Positions 24,596 through 31,897 of a stretch of DNA of 34,039 bases are shown here, in pieces (position 1 is the stretch's first letter; every line of letters begins with the position of its first letter). The position numbers and the translations under genes are program-made. Source of the stretch: Bacillota bacterium (GTDB lineage Bacteria > Bacillota > Sulfobacillia > Sulfobacillales > Sulfobacillaceae); assembly GCA_021784595.1 (NCBI GenBank), contig JAJYHT010000056.1:1-34039 (forward strand), read 5' to 3'. The notes beneath the pieces were generated by a model, which saw only the letters and a list, made by a program, of their open reading frames with translations, was not told the origin of the DNA and made no database searches.

Positions 24596-24617
24596 CCGCA
24601 AGCGATTGCGGGTTTTT
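24596..24617 (+). terminator. Intrinsic terminator after the tRNA cluster
   Basis: Stem CCGCAA/TTGCGG (24596-24601, 24606-24611) closes a GCGA tetraloop of the GNRA type and is followed by TTTTT (24613-24617), 15 nt after tRNA-Lys. Confidence 0.85.
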
Positions 24618-24631
24618 ATTGCCCTCGCATC

Positions 24632-24730
24632 CATCCCCAAACCCACTTCATCCCCACTTCCATCCCCACGAGCGGAGCATACCGTAGTTCTCCCTAGACT
24701 ATCGGGGCATCCCCAACACGACCATCCCCA
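24632..24730. repeat. Five direct copies of CATCCCCA
   Basis: The 8-mer CATCCCCA occurs at 24632, 24649, 24661, 24708 and 24723, all on the plus strand, with start-to-start distances of 17, 12, 47 and 15. They lie 50-150 nt from the tRNA-Lys 3' end, where arm-type integrase sites of an integrated element would lie. An iteron-like role is the alternative. Confidence 0.6.
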
Positions 24731-24800
24731 CTCTGGCATCAAAAAACCGACTCGCGGGGAGTTGGATCGCGGGTGTCAAGCCGTGGGTTTTGGAGCGCGG

Positions 24801-25022
24801 TTAGTCGGAATGGGACGACGCGGCGGCTTTCATCAACACCCGACGAGCCCAGTTGGCCAGCGCCTCGTCATTGAGAGCGGCGGCGGCGGACAAACGCTCG
24901 TATTCTTCTTGCGTCAGGCGGATCAGCACTTGCTTGTCTCGGACGGTTCCCGACCGCCCTGGGCGTGCGCCTGACACGCGAGGATTCGGGGCGTGAGGGA
25001 GTTTCACCGTAAGGTTGGACAT
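24801..25022 (-). CDS. Ribbon-helix-helix (CopG/MobC-like) DNA-binding protein
   Basis: A 73-aa protein. The N-terminal half is basic and Pro/Arg rich. The C-terminal half (KQVLIRLTQEEYERLSAAA then NDEALANWARRVL) has the beta-alpha-alpha pattern of ribbon-helix-helix proteins common on plasmids, where they act as repressors, antitoxins or MobC-type relaxosome accessory factors. Which of these applies is unknown. AGGAGGGG lies about 8 nt before ATG 25022. It is divergent from the excisionase-like gene, with the shared intergenic region carrying a strong promoter and a dyad it might bind. Confidence 0.65.
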   Translation of the reverse strand: MSNLTVKLPHAPNPRVSGARPGRSGTVRDKQVLIRLTQEEYERLSAAAALNDEALANWARRVLMKAAASSHSD

Positions 25023-25066
25023 GGGGAGCCCCTCCTTGAAAAATTTTTATCGCGACCGTCTTACCA

Positions 25067-25095
25067 TTGACATCGTAGCATGTCGGGGATAGACT
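25067..25095 (+). promoter_or_regulatory. Strong promoter with internal dyad, upstream of the excisionase-like gene
   Basis: TTGACA (25067-25072), 17 bp, TAGACT (25090-25095). The dyad GACAT/ATGTC (25069-25073, 25080-25084) overlaps the -35 and spacer, as expected for an operator. The leader to the ATG at 25223 is about 120 nt. Confidence 0.7.
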
Positions 25096-25222
25096 ATGCA
25101 ATGCGGAGGCGATATCTTCTGCGCGTAAGTTTTTTATTTTAAGCAGGAAGGGGGGATAAGACTAACAACCAAACAGGAAATCTGTCTCCTGGGCCGCAAA
25201 ATCAAAGGAGAGTGCACCACAA

Positions 25223-25480
25223 ATGGCACAAGCGGCACAAGCAATCACGATCCAAGAGTTTGCCAGCAGGCTCTCAATCAGCACCGCGAGCGTGCGGCGG
25301 ATGATAGAAAGAGGACAGTTAAGAGCCATCAAGATTCTGGGACTGACCAGCGTAAGGATACCGGTGAGCGAAGTGAGCCGGTTGTTGGGTGACGTTTCAG
25401 GGGAGCAAAAAGGATCGGCGGCGACCACCGACGATCCTCAGACAACAGGTGTTCATTCCGGTGCGGAGATGGCACAATGA
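25223..25480 (+). CDS. Excisionase-like helix-turn-helix protein
   Basis: An 85-aa protein whose first 60 residues fit the winged-helix excisionase/MerR-type domain: ITIQEFASRLSISTASVRRM, IERGQLRAIKI, then VRIPVSEVSRLLG. Such proteins bend attachment-site DNA to steer integrase toward excision, or act as small regulators. The C-terminal 25 residues are polar and unstructured. AAAGGAG lies upstream of ATG 25223. Its place near the tRNA-Lys boundary supports an excisionase role, but the partner integrase is not in the window. Confidence 0.68.
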   Translation: MAQAAQAITIQEFASRLSISTASVRRMIERGQLRAIKILGLTSVRIPVSEVSRLLGDVSGEQKGSAATTDDPQTTGVHSGAEMAQ

Positions 25481-25514
25481 TACCACAACCGACAGCAAGC
25501 GCAACCGAAACAGT

Positions 25515-25571
25515 AAAATAAAAACAGATACCAACGCCAACCGAGGAATGCCCCCGGTTGGCGTTGGTATC
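25515..25571 (-). terminator. Terminator of the leftward element operon (17-bp perfect stem)
   Basis: Arms 25527-25543 and 25555-25571 form a perfect 17-bp inverted repeat (one arm begins GATACCAACGCC) with an 11-nt loop. Read leftward, the hairpin is followed by TGTTTTTATTTT, a good U-tract, so it ends transcription of the minus-strand operon. Rightward there is no T-run. Confidence 0.75.
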
Positions 25572-25841
25572 GCGAATCCGGTTAGTACACGACACAGCGG
25601 AGTACTTTGTGGGGATTATGAGTCGCTGGCCCTCATGCTGGTAACTGAATTGGGAGCCTATCTGGGGAGAATGACGTGGATACCTATTCCGGCCCCGTAA
25701 CCGACAGTATCCGAGGCTGTTTGGGTCGTGGTAGGGCCCTCGATGGGGTGGGGTCTACTGGGCGAAAGGTGCTGACCATTTGCCAAGGGATAACCACGGC
25801 TACCCCCCTCGGGCATCGGTTGTCGCGCGGGATCCTGGGCC
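25572..25841. other. Non-coding stretch between terminator and ATPase gene
   Basis: These 270 nt between the terminator hairpin and the stop of the first ATPase gene hold no convincing gene on either strand; short open frames lack ribosome binding sites and recognisable sequence. On the leftward transcript this would be a long 3' untranslated region. Confidence 0.45.
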
Positions 25842-26771
25842 TTAAATTGCCGGATCTTGCGCTTCGACCGCTCTGGAGATCGTGGACGGCGTGCGCGATT
25901 GCAGCGCTGCCAGCACCTCTGGCCATTGTGGCACGGTGATTTCGCGGGGACTGGCGTACTGCGTCTGCAGCGTCTGATTGACCAACGCGGTCAAATCCGA
26001 CACACTCAGGCTGTGCGCCTGCGCTATCTGCCAGAGTTCCTTGACTTGGGCCTCGGTGACCGTCTGGGGCGGTTGAGGCGCCCCATCCGTGAGCCACGCT
26101 TTCAGCGTCCGCGCCATGTCTTCGCCGGGCTGCCGAATGACCGCTTGGGCCAGGGCTGGGCAACGCGTTTTGGTCACGACCAGCCGATTCATCTGGTCGA
26201 GATCACCCACGACATCGAATTCAAAGTCCAGCCCTTCCCGCTGAATCGGTTGTAATCCGACCTTGCGAATGACCGTCTTGCCCCGCTCATCCTTTTCTTG
26301 CACGTACTCAATTTTGGACCGCAAGGTGGCAATCAGGTGCAACGGCGCTTGCAAAATGGTGTCGACCAAGCGGTTGTGCTCGGGGGTGACCACGCGCCAT
26401 GCCGTATAGCTGTTGCCGCCCTTTTCTTGGGCCGCCGCGGCATCGTGCATTTCGAGCACCCCGCCCTTGCCCACCCAGGCGTGGCTCAACGAATCGATAA
26501 TCAGCACGTCGTAATGGGCATCCACCGCTATCTGAATCGCTTCCATGTAGTCTTGGGGGGAAAATGAGTCCAAAACCACGGTATCGAATGCGAAGGTATC
26601 CGCATATTTGGAGGCCGAACCTCGCTCCGAGTCAATGAGCGCAATGCGCGGCCCGAGCCCTTGGGCAATGCGCAGGCTGCTGTACGTTTTGCCCGATCCT
26701 GCCGGGCCGACCAACGCCAGGCGGAGATAACTGAACTGTTTGGTGGCTTTTTTGAATTGTTTGATGGCCAT
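25842..26771 (-). CDS. RecA-fold ATPase, AAA_24/Sak4-like (copy A)
   Basis: A 309-aa P-loop ATPase. Walker A GPAGSGKT is at residues 22-29, the Walker B strand DVLIIDSLSHAW has Asp93, and TPEHNRLVDTILQAPLHLIATLRSK follows the phage-type AAA_24 pattern. Relatives occur in phages and integrative elements, often near nucleases, and are thought to act in recombination or single-strand annealing (Sak4-like); the activity here is not proven. The C-terminal 90 residues are helical. It is a clear paralogue of the next upstream gene. GGAGG lies close before ATG 26771. It is the last gene of the leftward operon. Confidence 0.82.
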   Translation of the reverse strand: MAIKQFKKATKQFSYLRLALVGPAGSGKTYSSLRIAQGLGPRIALIDSERGSASKYADTFAFDTVVLDSFSPQDYMEAIQIAVDAHYDVLIIDSLSHAWVGKGGVLEMHDAAAAQEKGGNSYTAWRVVTPEHNRLVDTILQAPLHLIATLRSKIEYVQEKDERGKTVIRKVGLQPIQREGLDFEFDVVGDLDQMNRLVVTKTRCPALAQAVIRQPGEDMARTLKAWLTDGAPQPPQTVTEAQVKELWQIAQAHSLSVSDLTALVNQTLQTQYASPREITVPQWPEVLAALQSRTPSTISRAVEAQDPAI

Positions 26772-26845
26772 AGAAAACCCTCCTTAGGTGAATTCTTGGT
26801 GAAAAATCTCTGCATCCGTAAACTCGCCGCAGCACCCCAGCACCA

Positions 26846-26864
26846 CCCGCCCCGGAGGGGCGGG
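26846..26864. repeat. GC-rich hairpin between the two ATPase genes
   Basis: CCCGCCCC (26846-26853) and GGGGCGGG (26857-26864) form a perfect 8-bp stem with a 3-nt loop. No T-run follows on either strand, so it is not a standard terminator; an mRNA stabiliser or processing site is possible. Confidence 0.55.
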
Positions 26865-26890
26865 ATGGTCTCAGGAGATTCACGCACACC

Positions 26891-27817
26891 TTAGGCGGTC
26901 GCCGCTTGCGCCGATTCGGCCGCGGGCGTTTGCTGGGCTTGCAAGGCTGTCAGAATCTGGGGGAACTGTGCTTGAGTCACCTCGCGCGGAGTGCGGTAGG
27001 CCGTGTGGAGCGTGTGGTTAATGAGCGTCATCAGATCCCCCACGCTGAGCCCTTGCGCCTTGCCCAATTCCCAGAGCGTCTTGACCTGATCTTCGGTCAT
27101 TGTCGGATCCGCGCCCTCCGTCAGCCAGGCTTTGAGCGTTCGGGCCAGCTCCTCGCCCGGCTCAGGAATGACGGCGCGGGACAAGGCGCTGCAGTGGGTT
27201 TTGGTGATGGTCAGCGTATGCGTCGAATCGAGATCGCCCACAATATCGAACTCAAAGTCCAGCCCGTCTTGCTGCATCGGCTTGAGTCCGATCCGGCGGA
27301 TCACGGTCTTGCCGTGCTCATCGGGTTCGGCGACATATTCCACCCGGGAACGCATCGTGGCAATGATATGCAGGGGGGAGCGGATGATCGCCTCGACCAG
27401 GCGGTTGTGCTCCGGCGTCACGGTGCGCCAGGCGTTGCGATCATTGCCGCCATAGTCGCGGCTGGCCACCGCTTCTTTCATCTCGAGGATCCCGCCCTTG
27501 CCCATCCAGGCATGGCTCAGGGAATCGATAATGAGCACTGCGTAGCCATACGTCGCCGCCGCCTGGATCGCGTCAATGTAATCTTGGGGCGCAAAGGACT
27601 CCAAGACCAAGTGATCAAACGCGAACGGCGGCGCATACAAGGCCGCGGACCCGTGTTCCGTGTCAATGCAGGCGATTTTGCCGCCCAAGCCTTGCGCCAA
27701 GCGCAAGGCCGTAAATGTTTTGCCTGCGCCGCCGGGCCCGACGAGCGCCAAACGCAAGGCGTGTTGCTTTTTCACGGCGGGGGCAAAGGGATTGGGTTTG
27801 GGGGAAGGATTGATCAT
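26891..27817 (-). CDS. RecA-fold ATPase, AAA_24/Sak4-like (copy B)
   Basis: A 308-aa paralogue of the adjacent ATPase with the same landmarks: Walker A GPGGAGKT at residues 27-34, Walker B VLIIDSLSHAW, TPEHNRLVEAII, and the shared C-terminal GEELARTLKAWLTEGA. The two copies align along their length with roughly half or more of residues identical by eye, and differ most at both ends. Start ATG 27817 overlaps the stop of the nuclease gene by 4 nt (ATGA), so nuclease and ATPase are probably made together; AAAGGAG lies upstream. Confidence 0.82.
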   Translation of the reverse strand: MINPSPKPNPFAPAVKKQHALRLALVGPGGAGKTFTALRLAQGLGGKIACIDTEHGSAALYAPPFAFDHLVLESFAPQDYIDAIQAAATYGYAVLIIDSLSHAWMGKGGILEMKEAVASRDYGGNDRNAWRTVTPEHNRLVEAIIRSPLHIIATMRSRVEYVAEPDEHGKTVIRRIGLKPMQQDGLDFEFDIVGDLDSTHTLTITKTHCSALSRAVIPEPGEELARTLKAWLTEGADPTMTEDQVKTLWELGKAQGLSVGDLMTLINHTLHTAYRTPREVTQAQFPQILTALQAQQTPAAESAQAATA

Positions 27818-28896
27818 GATCGAAAAGCTCCTTTCTTTTTCGCCGCTGTGCGAGTGCGTTGACGCACCGTCCAGCGGGCATAGGGGGCATTGATTTTTTG
27901 ATACGGAGCCAACGCCGTTTCTGTCACCACGCCGTCTGCAATGGCCGCCTTCACATCGGTGGTGGTGCGGCCCGGGATGACTGATCGCTTGAGCGTAATG
28001 TTCTGCGCACGGAGGGCCTGGGCCTGCTTGGCATCCAGGATCTCGGAAAATCCCGCTTCGAGCGCCCGGCGTCGGACGTCAATCAGGTCGATTTGTTCGG
28101 TTAACGCTTGCTGTTGCACCCGGATGGTCGCGTATTCGGCGACATCGGCTGCCAACGGTTCCGCGACCGCCACCACGTCTTTTTTCTCCGTCACCGTGGT
28201 CACCTGACTGCCCCAACAGTGATCCCAAAATCCGCAGCGGCGCAGACCCTGCGGCGTGTGCCAGGCACACGGATAGGCCGTCGCTTGGTAGTCGTCGGAA
28301 ATCGGCAGCGGCTCTTTAAACAACGTGATGGCCGCCTGCACCTCCATCAGCCCGACAATCAACTGACGGGCCAGGGCCGGATCATAGACCACGGGATAGG
28401 ATCGGATTTCCCCGGTTTCTTTGAAAAGATAGGCAATTTCCGACGTAGCGCCCCGCGCATTGCCATAGAAGTGCAAATACAGCGTGACCTGGGCCACGTG
28501 ACTGAACAGCGGTAAATCCTTCAGACGCTTTTCTGTCGTCGTTTTGCATTCGACCAGATGGGCAATCGGATCCACCCACAAGTCGATGTGGCCGACGCCA
28601 AATTCGGTGCGGACTTCCACCTCGCGTAGCAATTGGCCGGGATACTGGGTTTCCCACAGCGCCGTGATCCGGTCTTCGGCCAAATGGCCGGTTTCGAAGA
28701 TCGCCATCTCGCGCAAAGACGGCGGGGTCGGCACAAAGCCGAGGGCGCGCAACGTTTGCCGTCGGGCACACTGCCCGGCTTCCGACAAACGAATCTCGTG
28801 CGGGTCGAATTTGCTGGGGCCTGCGAGTTCGGCTTGGTAACGCATTTGTTGCAGCAAAGCGGTCGAGAGTTGCGTTGGGGTCAGCACGTCAGCCAT
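27814..28896 (-). CDS. RecB/Cas4-like PD-(D/E)XK nuclease with predicted iron-sulfur cluster
   Basis: A 360-aa nuclease. The catalytic core shows Asp105 in GHIDLWV, Glu116 and Lys118 in VECKTT, and the QxxxY motif at 136-140 (QVTLY), all features of the RecB exonuclease family. Four cysteines, Cys43 (QCARR) and Cys210, Cys221 and Cys227 (PCAWH...RRCGFWDHCW), have the split 1+3 layout of the [4Fe-4S] cluster in AddB, Cas4 and Dna2. Residues 240-360 form an extra helical, basic C-terminal region. No cas genes or repeats are nearby, so a recombination role with the ATPases it overlaps is more likely than CRISPR adaptation. The SD is weak. Confidence 0.82.
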   Translation of the reverse strand: MADVLTPTQLSTALLQQMRYQAELAGPSKFDPHEIRLSEAGQCARRQTLRALGFVPTPPSLREMAIFETGHLAEDRITALWETQYPGQLLREVEVRTEFGVGHIDLWVDPIAHLVECKTTTEKRLKDLPLFSHVAQVTLYLHFYGNARGATSEIAYLFKETGEIRSYPVVYDPALARQLIVGLMEVQAAITLFKEPLPISDDYQATAYPCAWHTPQGLRRCGFWDHCWGSQVTTVTEKKDVVAVAEPLAADVAEYATIRVQQQALTEQIDLIDVRRRALEAGFSEILDAKQAQALRAQNITLKRSVIPGRTTTDVKAAIADGVVTETALAPYQKINAPYARWTVRQRTRTAAKKKGAFRS

Positions 28897-28970
28897 GCGG
28901 CATCACACTCACTTTCTAATGGGTTCTGTTTGACGGTAGGAGTCGAGGGAGAGAAGACGTCATCCTCACG

Positions 28971-28989
28971 GCCCCGGCAGCGCCGGGGC
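28971..28989. repeat. GC-rich hairpin between HNH and RecB-like genes
   Basis: GCCCCGGC (28971-28978) and GCCGGGGC (28982-28989) form a perfect 8-bp stem with loop AGC, without a T-run. It resembles the hairpin at 26846-26864 in size and position between genes. Confidence 0.55.
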
Positions 28990-28998
28990 ATGGGGGGG

Positions 28999-29484
28999 TT
29001 ACTGCGCCAGCGGCGTATAGTGATGGTAGTGCGAGAGCATCAACAAGGGATGACGATGGATCTGCTGGCGAATGTGCCGCACCAGCATGGCATCCATCTG
29101 GGCCAGGGTGTCCGTCGATTGGTGTTGGCGCCAGGTATTGTACCCTGCGTTGCACACGGCGTGACTGCGCCGTAAACTCAGGAGTTGCTCCAAACGGGTC
29201 AAGCGGGGCCACAAGGCATCGCCATACGGCAGCACATGCTCAACCGTGGCGGTGGATGCCGTCAGCGGCTGGTGACACCAAAAACAGCGGTGATCTTGCG
29301 CTTGGTCCAGCCAATGCATCCAACTGGGACCGATCGGCCGCCGCGCACCGTGCGGTGCGGCGAAAAGCCATTGCCAGCGCGCCGGATCGCTGTCCATGGC
29401 GAAGACCAGGGGATCGACCAGCGTCACTAAGCTCTGGCGCCACCGCGCTGCCCCGACATAATAGGAACGGGACACAACATCCAT
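28999..29484 (-). CDS. HNH endonuclease-like protein
   Basis: A 161-aa protein with a zinc-finger HNH core: CFWCHQPL (CxxC), then TVEHVLPYGDALW with the first catalytic His, then SLRRSHAVCNAGYNTWR, matching the xxHxxCN ending. The N-terminal ~70 residues are Trp/Arg rich and unknown. HNH proteins on mobile elements may be homing, packaging or restriction nucleases; none can be assigned. ATG 29484 has GAAGG about 9 nt upstream and is preferred over GTG 29493. It lies between topoisomerase III and the RecB-like nuclease on the same strand. Confidence 0.75.
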   Translation of the reverse strand: MDVVSRSYYVGAARWRQSLVTLVDPLVFAMDSDPARWQWLFAAPHGARRPIGPSWMHWLDQAQDHRCFWCHQPLTASTATVEHVLPYGDALWPRLTRLEQLLSLRRSHAVCNAGYNTWRQHQSTDTLAQMDAMLVRHIRQQIHRHPLLMLSHYHHYTPLAQ

Positions 29485-29615
29485 AGGAATCACCTTCTTT
29501 GACAGTCATGTTTTCTGTACTGCACACACGCGGCATCCGGGGCGATAAGTCCTGCAGGTCGGAGAAAACCACAGAATCGGGAAAACGGGAGGGAGAAACA
29601 GAGAAACGGACAAAC

Positions 29616-31760
29616 TTAGGGACGGGGCGCAAAGACAAACGCGATCCGGTCCCCGTCCAGGGTCAGTTGGGCGTCAAACGCCTTCCCCGCTTTACTCTGA
29701 AAGCCTTTCAGAACGCCCGTCGGTTTGCCTGCGAGGAGCGTCTTCACCTGCGTCGCCGTAAGCCGCTTGCCCGCGATCGTTTTCCAAATCATGAATCGGC
29801 ACCCCTCTTTCCACCGCGAACAGCCCCACCCCTTCGCGTTTTCGCGGATCTGCCCCTGATGGCAGACGGGGCACGGACCCCAATCCGTGACGGATGGGGC
29901 CATGGTGCCTGCCGGGTGTTGTCGGGTCGTGTCGACCACCTCCTGGGTGAGCTGACGAATGTCGGTCAGGAAATGGCGCGGATCTTCAGATCCCTGCGCA
30001 ATCGCTTCGAGGCGGGTTTCCCACGCACGGGTCAAATCGGGCGACTGAAGCGTCTCGGGGAGGACTTGGAGCAACTGGCGGGCCTTGTCCGTAGAGATCA
30101 GGCGTTTTTTCTCCCGGCGCACATAGTCGCGAGCCAACAGCACTTCCAGAATGCGGGCCCGCGTCGCCGGCGTGCCCAGGCCATATTTTTCCATCAACGT
30201 AAGCAGCCCCGCGTCGGTGAACCGGGACGGCGGGGGCGTTTTCTTGGCGTCGACCGTCGTGTCCACGACGGACACCGGATCGCCCGGCTGGAGGCCGGGC
30301 GGCAAGACCGCCGCGGATTCCTGATCCGCGGCCTCGTCGGGATTTTTCCCGTGTTCTCCGTTTGTGTCATTGTCCCCGGTATCCTCGGTTTCCCCAAGGC
30401 TCCCGCTTTGTCCGTTTTTGCCGGACCCTGTGTCTTCGGGGGTCAGGGCGGCCCGCCATCCAGGGGTGAGCACCACCGTCCCGGTCGTCTTAAACCGCGC
30501 GCCCGCCGCCTGCGTCCAGAGCGTGGTCCGGGCATCTTGCCCTGGGGGGAGCAATGCGGCCAGAAAGCGCCGGGCAATTAAATCATAGACAGCTTGATCA
30601 CGCAGCGAGAGCGACGCCGGTGGTACCTGCCCGGTGGGAATGATGGCATAGTGCCCCGCTTGCGCCACCGCCGCGGCATTGACCACGCGGGGCAACCGTT
30701 GGCGCAGTGTCGCTTGGGATTCCGCCATCAGAGCCGGCGTCCCGATCGTTAACCCTCGCAAGCGCCCCGCCACCGTTTTGGCCACGTCTGGGGTAATCAC
30801 GCGGGCTTCCGTGCGGGGGTAGCTGGTCAGATGCTGATCGTATAAGGACTGCACCGCATCGAGCGTTTGCTGAGCCGTGAGGCCCAACCGTCGATTCGCC
30901 TCTTTTTGCAAATCGTTGAGATTAAAAAAGAGCGGCGGTGCAATCGTGACGGTTTTGGTGTCGATGCGCTCGATACGGCCCGGGGTGCCCGGAGGAAGCT
31001 GAGCGGCCAATGCTTGCGCTTGCGCCGCCGTGGCAATCCAGTGAGGATGCTCGCGGGCGGTGCCGTGCCAGATCCCGGAATACTCCCCGGCCGCCGCCTG
31101 AAACAGCACGCGCACCTGCCAATACGGCACCGGCTGAAATGCGGCGATGGCCAAATCCCGATCGACAATCAGTTTCAGCGTCGGCGTTTGGACCCGACCG
31201 ACCGAGAGCGGCTGACCGGGCTCCCCATGACGCAAGGACACGGCGCGGGTGGCATTGAGTCCGATCAGCCAGTCCGCTTGCGCCCGGGCTTGAGCCGCCT
31301 GAGCCAGCGCATTGTAGGCGGTCGCGGGTTTCATCGCCCCGAGCGCCGTCCGAATGGCGGTCGCCGTATTTTCCGACAGCCAGAGGCGATCGACAGGTTT
31401 TTGGACACCGGCGAGGGCGTAAATATAGCGGAAAATGAGTTCGCCTTCGCGATCCGCATCGGTGGCGCAGACAATGCGGTCCGCCTGCCGCAAGAGCGCC
31501 AGCACCTTGTGCAGATGCGGAGTGGTCTTCGCAATCGGGGCCAATTGGAACCGGGTCGGCAGCATCGGCAAGGTCGCCCAGGCCCAGGTTTTCCAGGCCG
31601 GGTCATACTGTTCGGGGCTGGCCAGCGTCGCCAAATGGCCATAGGCCCAGGTGATCGTGTCGGACCCGACGGTCACATACCCGTCCTGTTTTTGCGGGGT
31701 GCCCAAGGTCCGGGCGATATCCAGAGCGACGGAAGGATTTTCCGCGAGAATACAGCGCAT
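29616..31760 (-). CDS. topB: Type IA DNA topoisomerase (topoisomerase III, TopB-like)
   Basis: A 714-aa type IA topoisomerase that passes or decatenates DNA through a transient single-strand break. The TOPRIM domain has LAENPSVA (Glu7) and DADREGE (101-107). SVGRVQTPTL and the active-site SYPRTEAR with Tyr314 follow. An acidic, Gly/Asp/Glu-rich insertion lies near residues 450-490. The C-terminus has one Cys-containing zinc-ribbon-like segment (CPVCHQG...CSRWKEGC) and a topo III-type tail ending LDGDRIAFVF. Such copies are common on conjugative elements and plasmids. AGGAG precedes ATG 31760; a longer frame to 31778 is not needed. Confidence 0.94.
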   Translation of the reverse strand: MRCILAENPSVALDIARTLGTPQKQDGYVTVGSDTITWAYGHLATLASPEQYDPAWKTWAWATLPMLPTRFQLAPIAKTTPHLHKVLALLRQADRIVCATDADREGELIFRYIYALAGVQKPVDRLWLSENTATAIRTALGAMKPATAYNALAQAAQARAQADWLIGLNATRAVSLRHGEPGQPLSVGRVQTPTLKLIVDRDLAIAAFQPVPYWQVRVLFQAAAGEYSGIWHGTAREHPHWIATAAQAQALAAQLPPGTPGRIERIDTKTVTIAPPLFFNLNDLQKEANRRLGLTAQQTLDAVQSLYDQHLTSYPRTEARVITPDVAKTVAGRLRGLTIGTPALMAESQATLRQRLPRVVNAAAVAQAGHYAIIPTGQVPPASLSLRDQAVYDLIARRFLAALLPPGQDARTTLWTQAAGARFKTTGTVVLTPGWRAALTPEDTGSGKNGQSGSLGETEDTGDNDTNGEHGKNPDEAADQESAAVLPPGLQPGDPVSVVDTTVDAKKTPPPSRFTDAGLLTLMEKYGLGTPATRARILEVLLARDYVRREKKRLISTDKARQLLQVLPETLQSPDLTRAWETRLEAIAQGSEDPRHFLTDIRQLTQEVVDTTRQHPAGTMAPSVTDWGPCPVCHQGQIRENAKGWGCSRWKEGCRFMIWKTIAGKRLTATQVKTLLAGKPTGVLKGFQSKAGKAFDAQLTLDGDRIAFVFAPRP

Positions 31761-31810
31761 GGGGATGTCTCCTATCACAACCTAAAGATCAGCGTCCACC
31801 GCAAAGCCAC

Positions 31811-31849
31811 AAAAACCGGTCTCCGTCTGTGGAGGCAGGTGGAGACCGG
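31811..31849 (-). terminator. Intrinsic terminator after the 392-aa gene
   Basis: CCGGTCTCC (31816-31824) and GGAGACCGG (31841-31849) form a perfect 9-bp stem with a 16-nt loop; read leftward it is followed by TTTTT (31815-31811). It lies between the 392-aa gene and topB and may partly separate them. Confidence 0.7.
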
Positions 31850-31897
31850 ACGGAATAACGACTAACTCGTTAGCGGTTTCCCGCACTGTGTGCAATT

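Noticed and set aside
24632-24730. CATCCCCA copies as a CRISPR array
   Set aside because: The repeats are only 8 nt, spacing is irregular (12 to 47 nt), and no cas genes are present; the Cas4-like nuclease is in a recombination context.
25389-25700. A 103-codon plus-strand frame overlapping the excisionase-like gene
   Set aside because: It overlaps the excisionase-like gene in another frame and reads through the 17-bp terminator hairpin, giving a palindromic artefact peptide.
26906-27862. A 318-codon plus-strand frame opposite ATPase copy B
   Set aside because: It is antisense to a gene with intact Walker motifs; its translation is Arg/Gly rich with no family resemblance.
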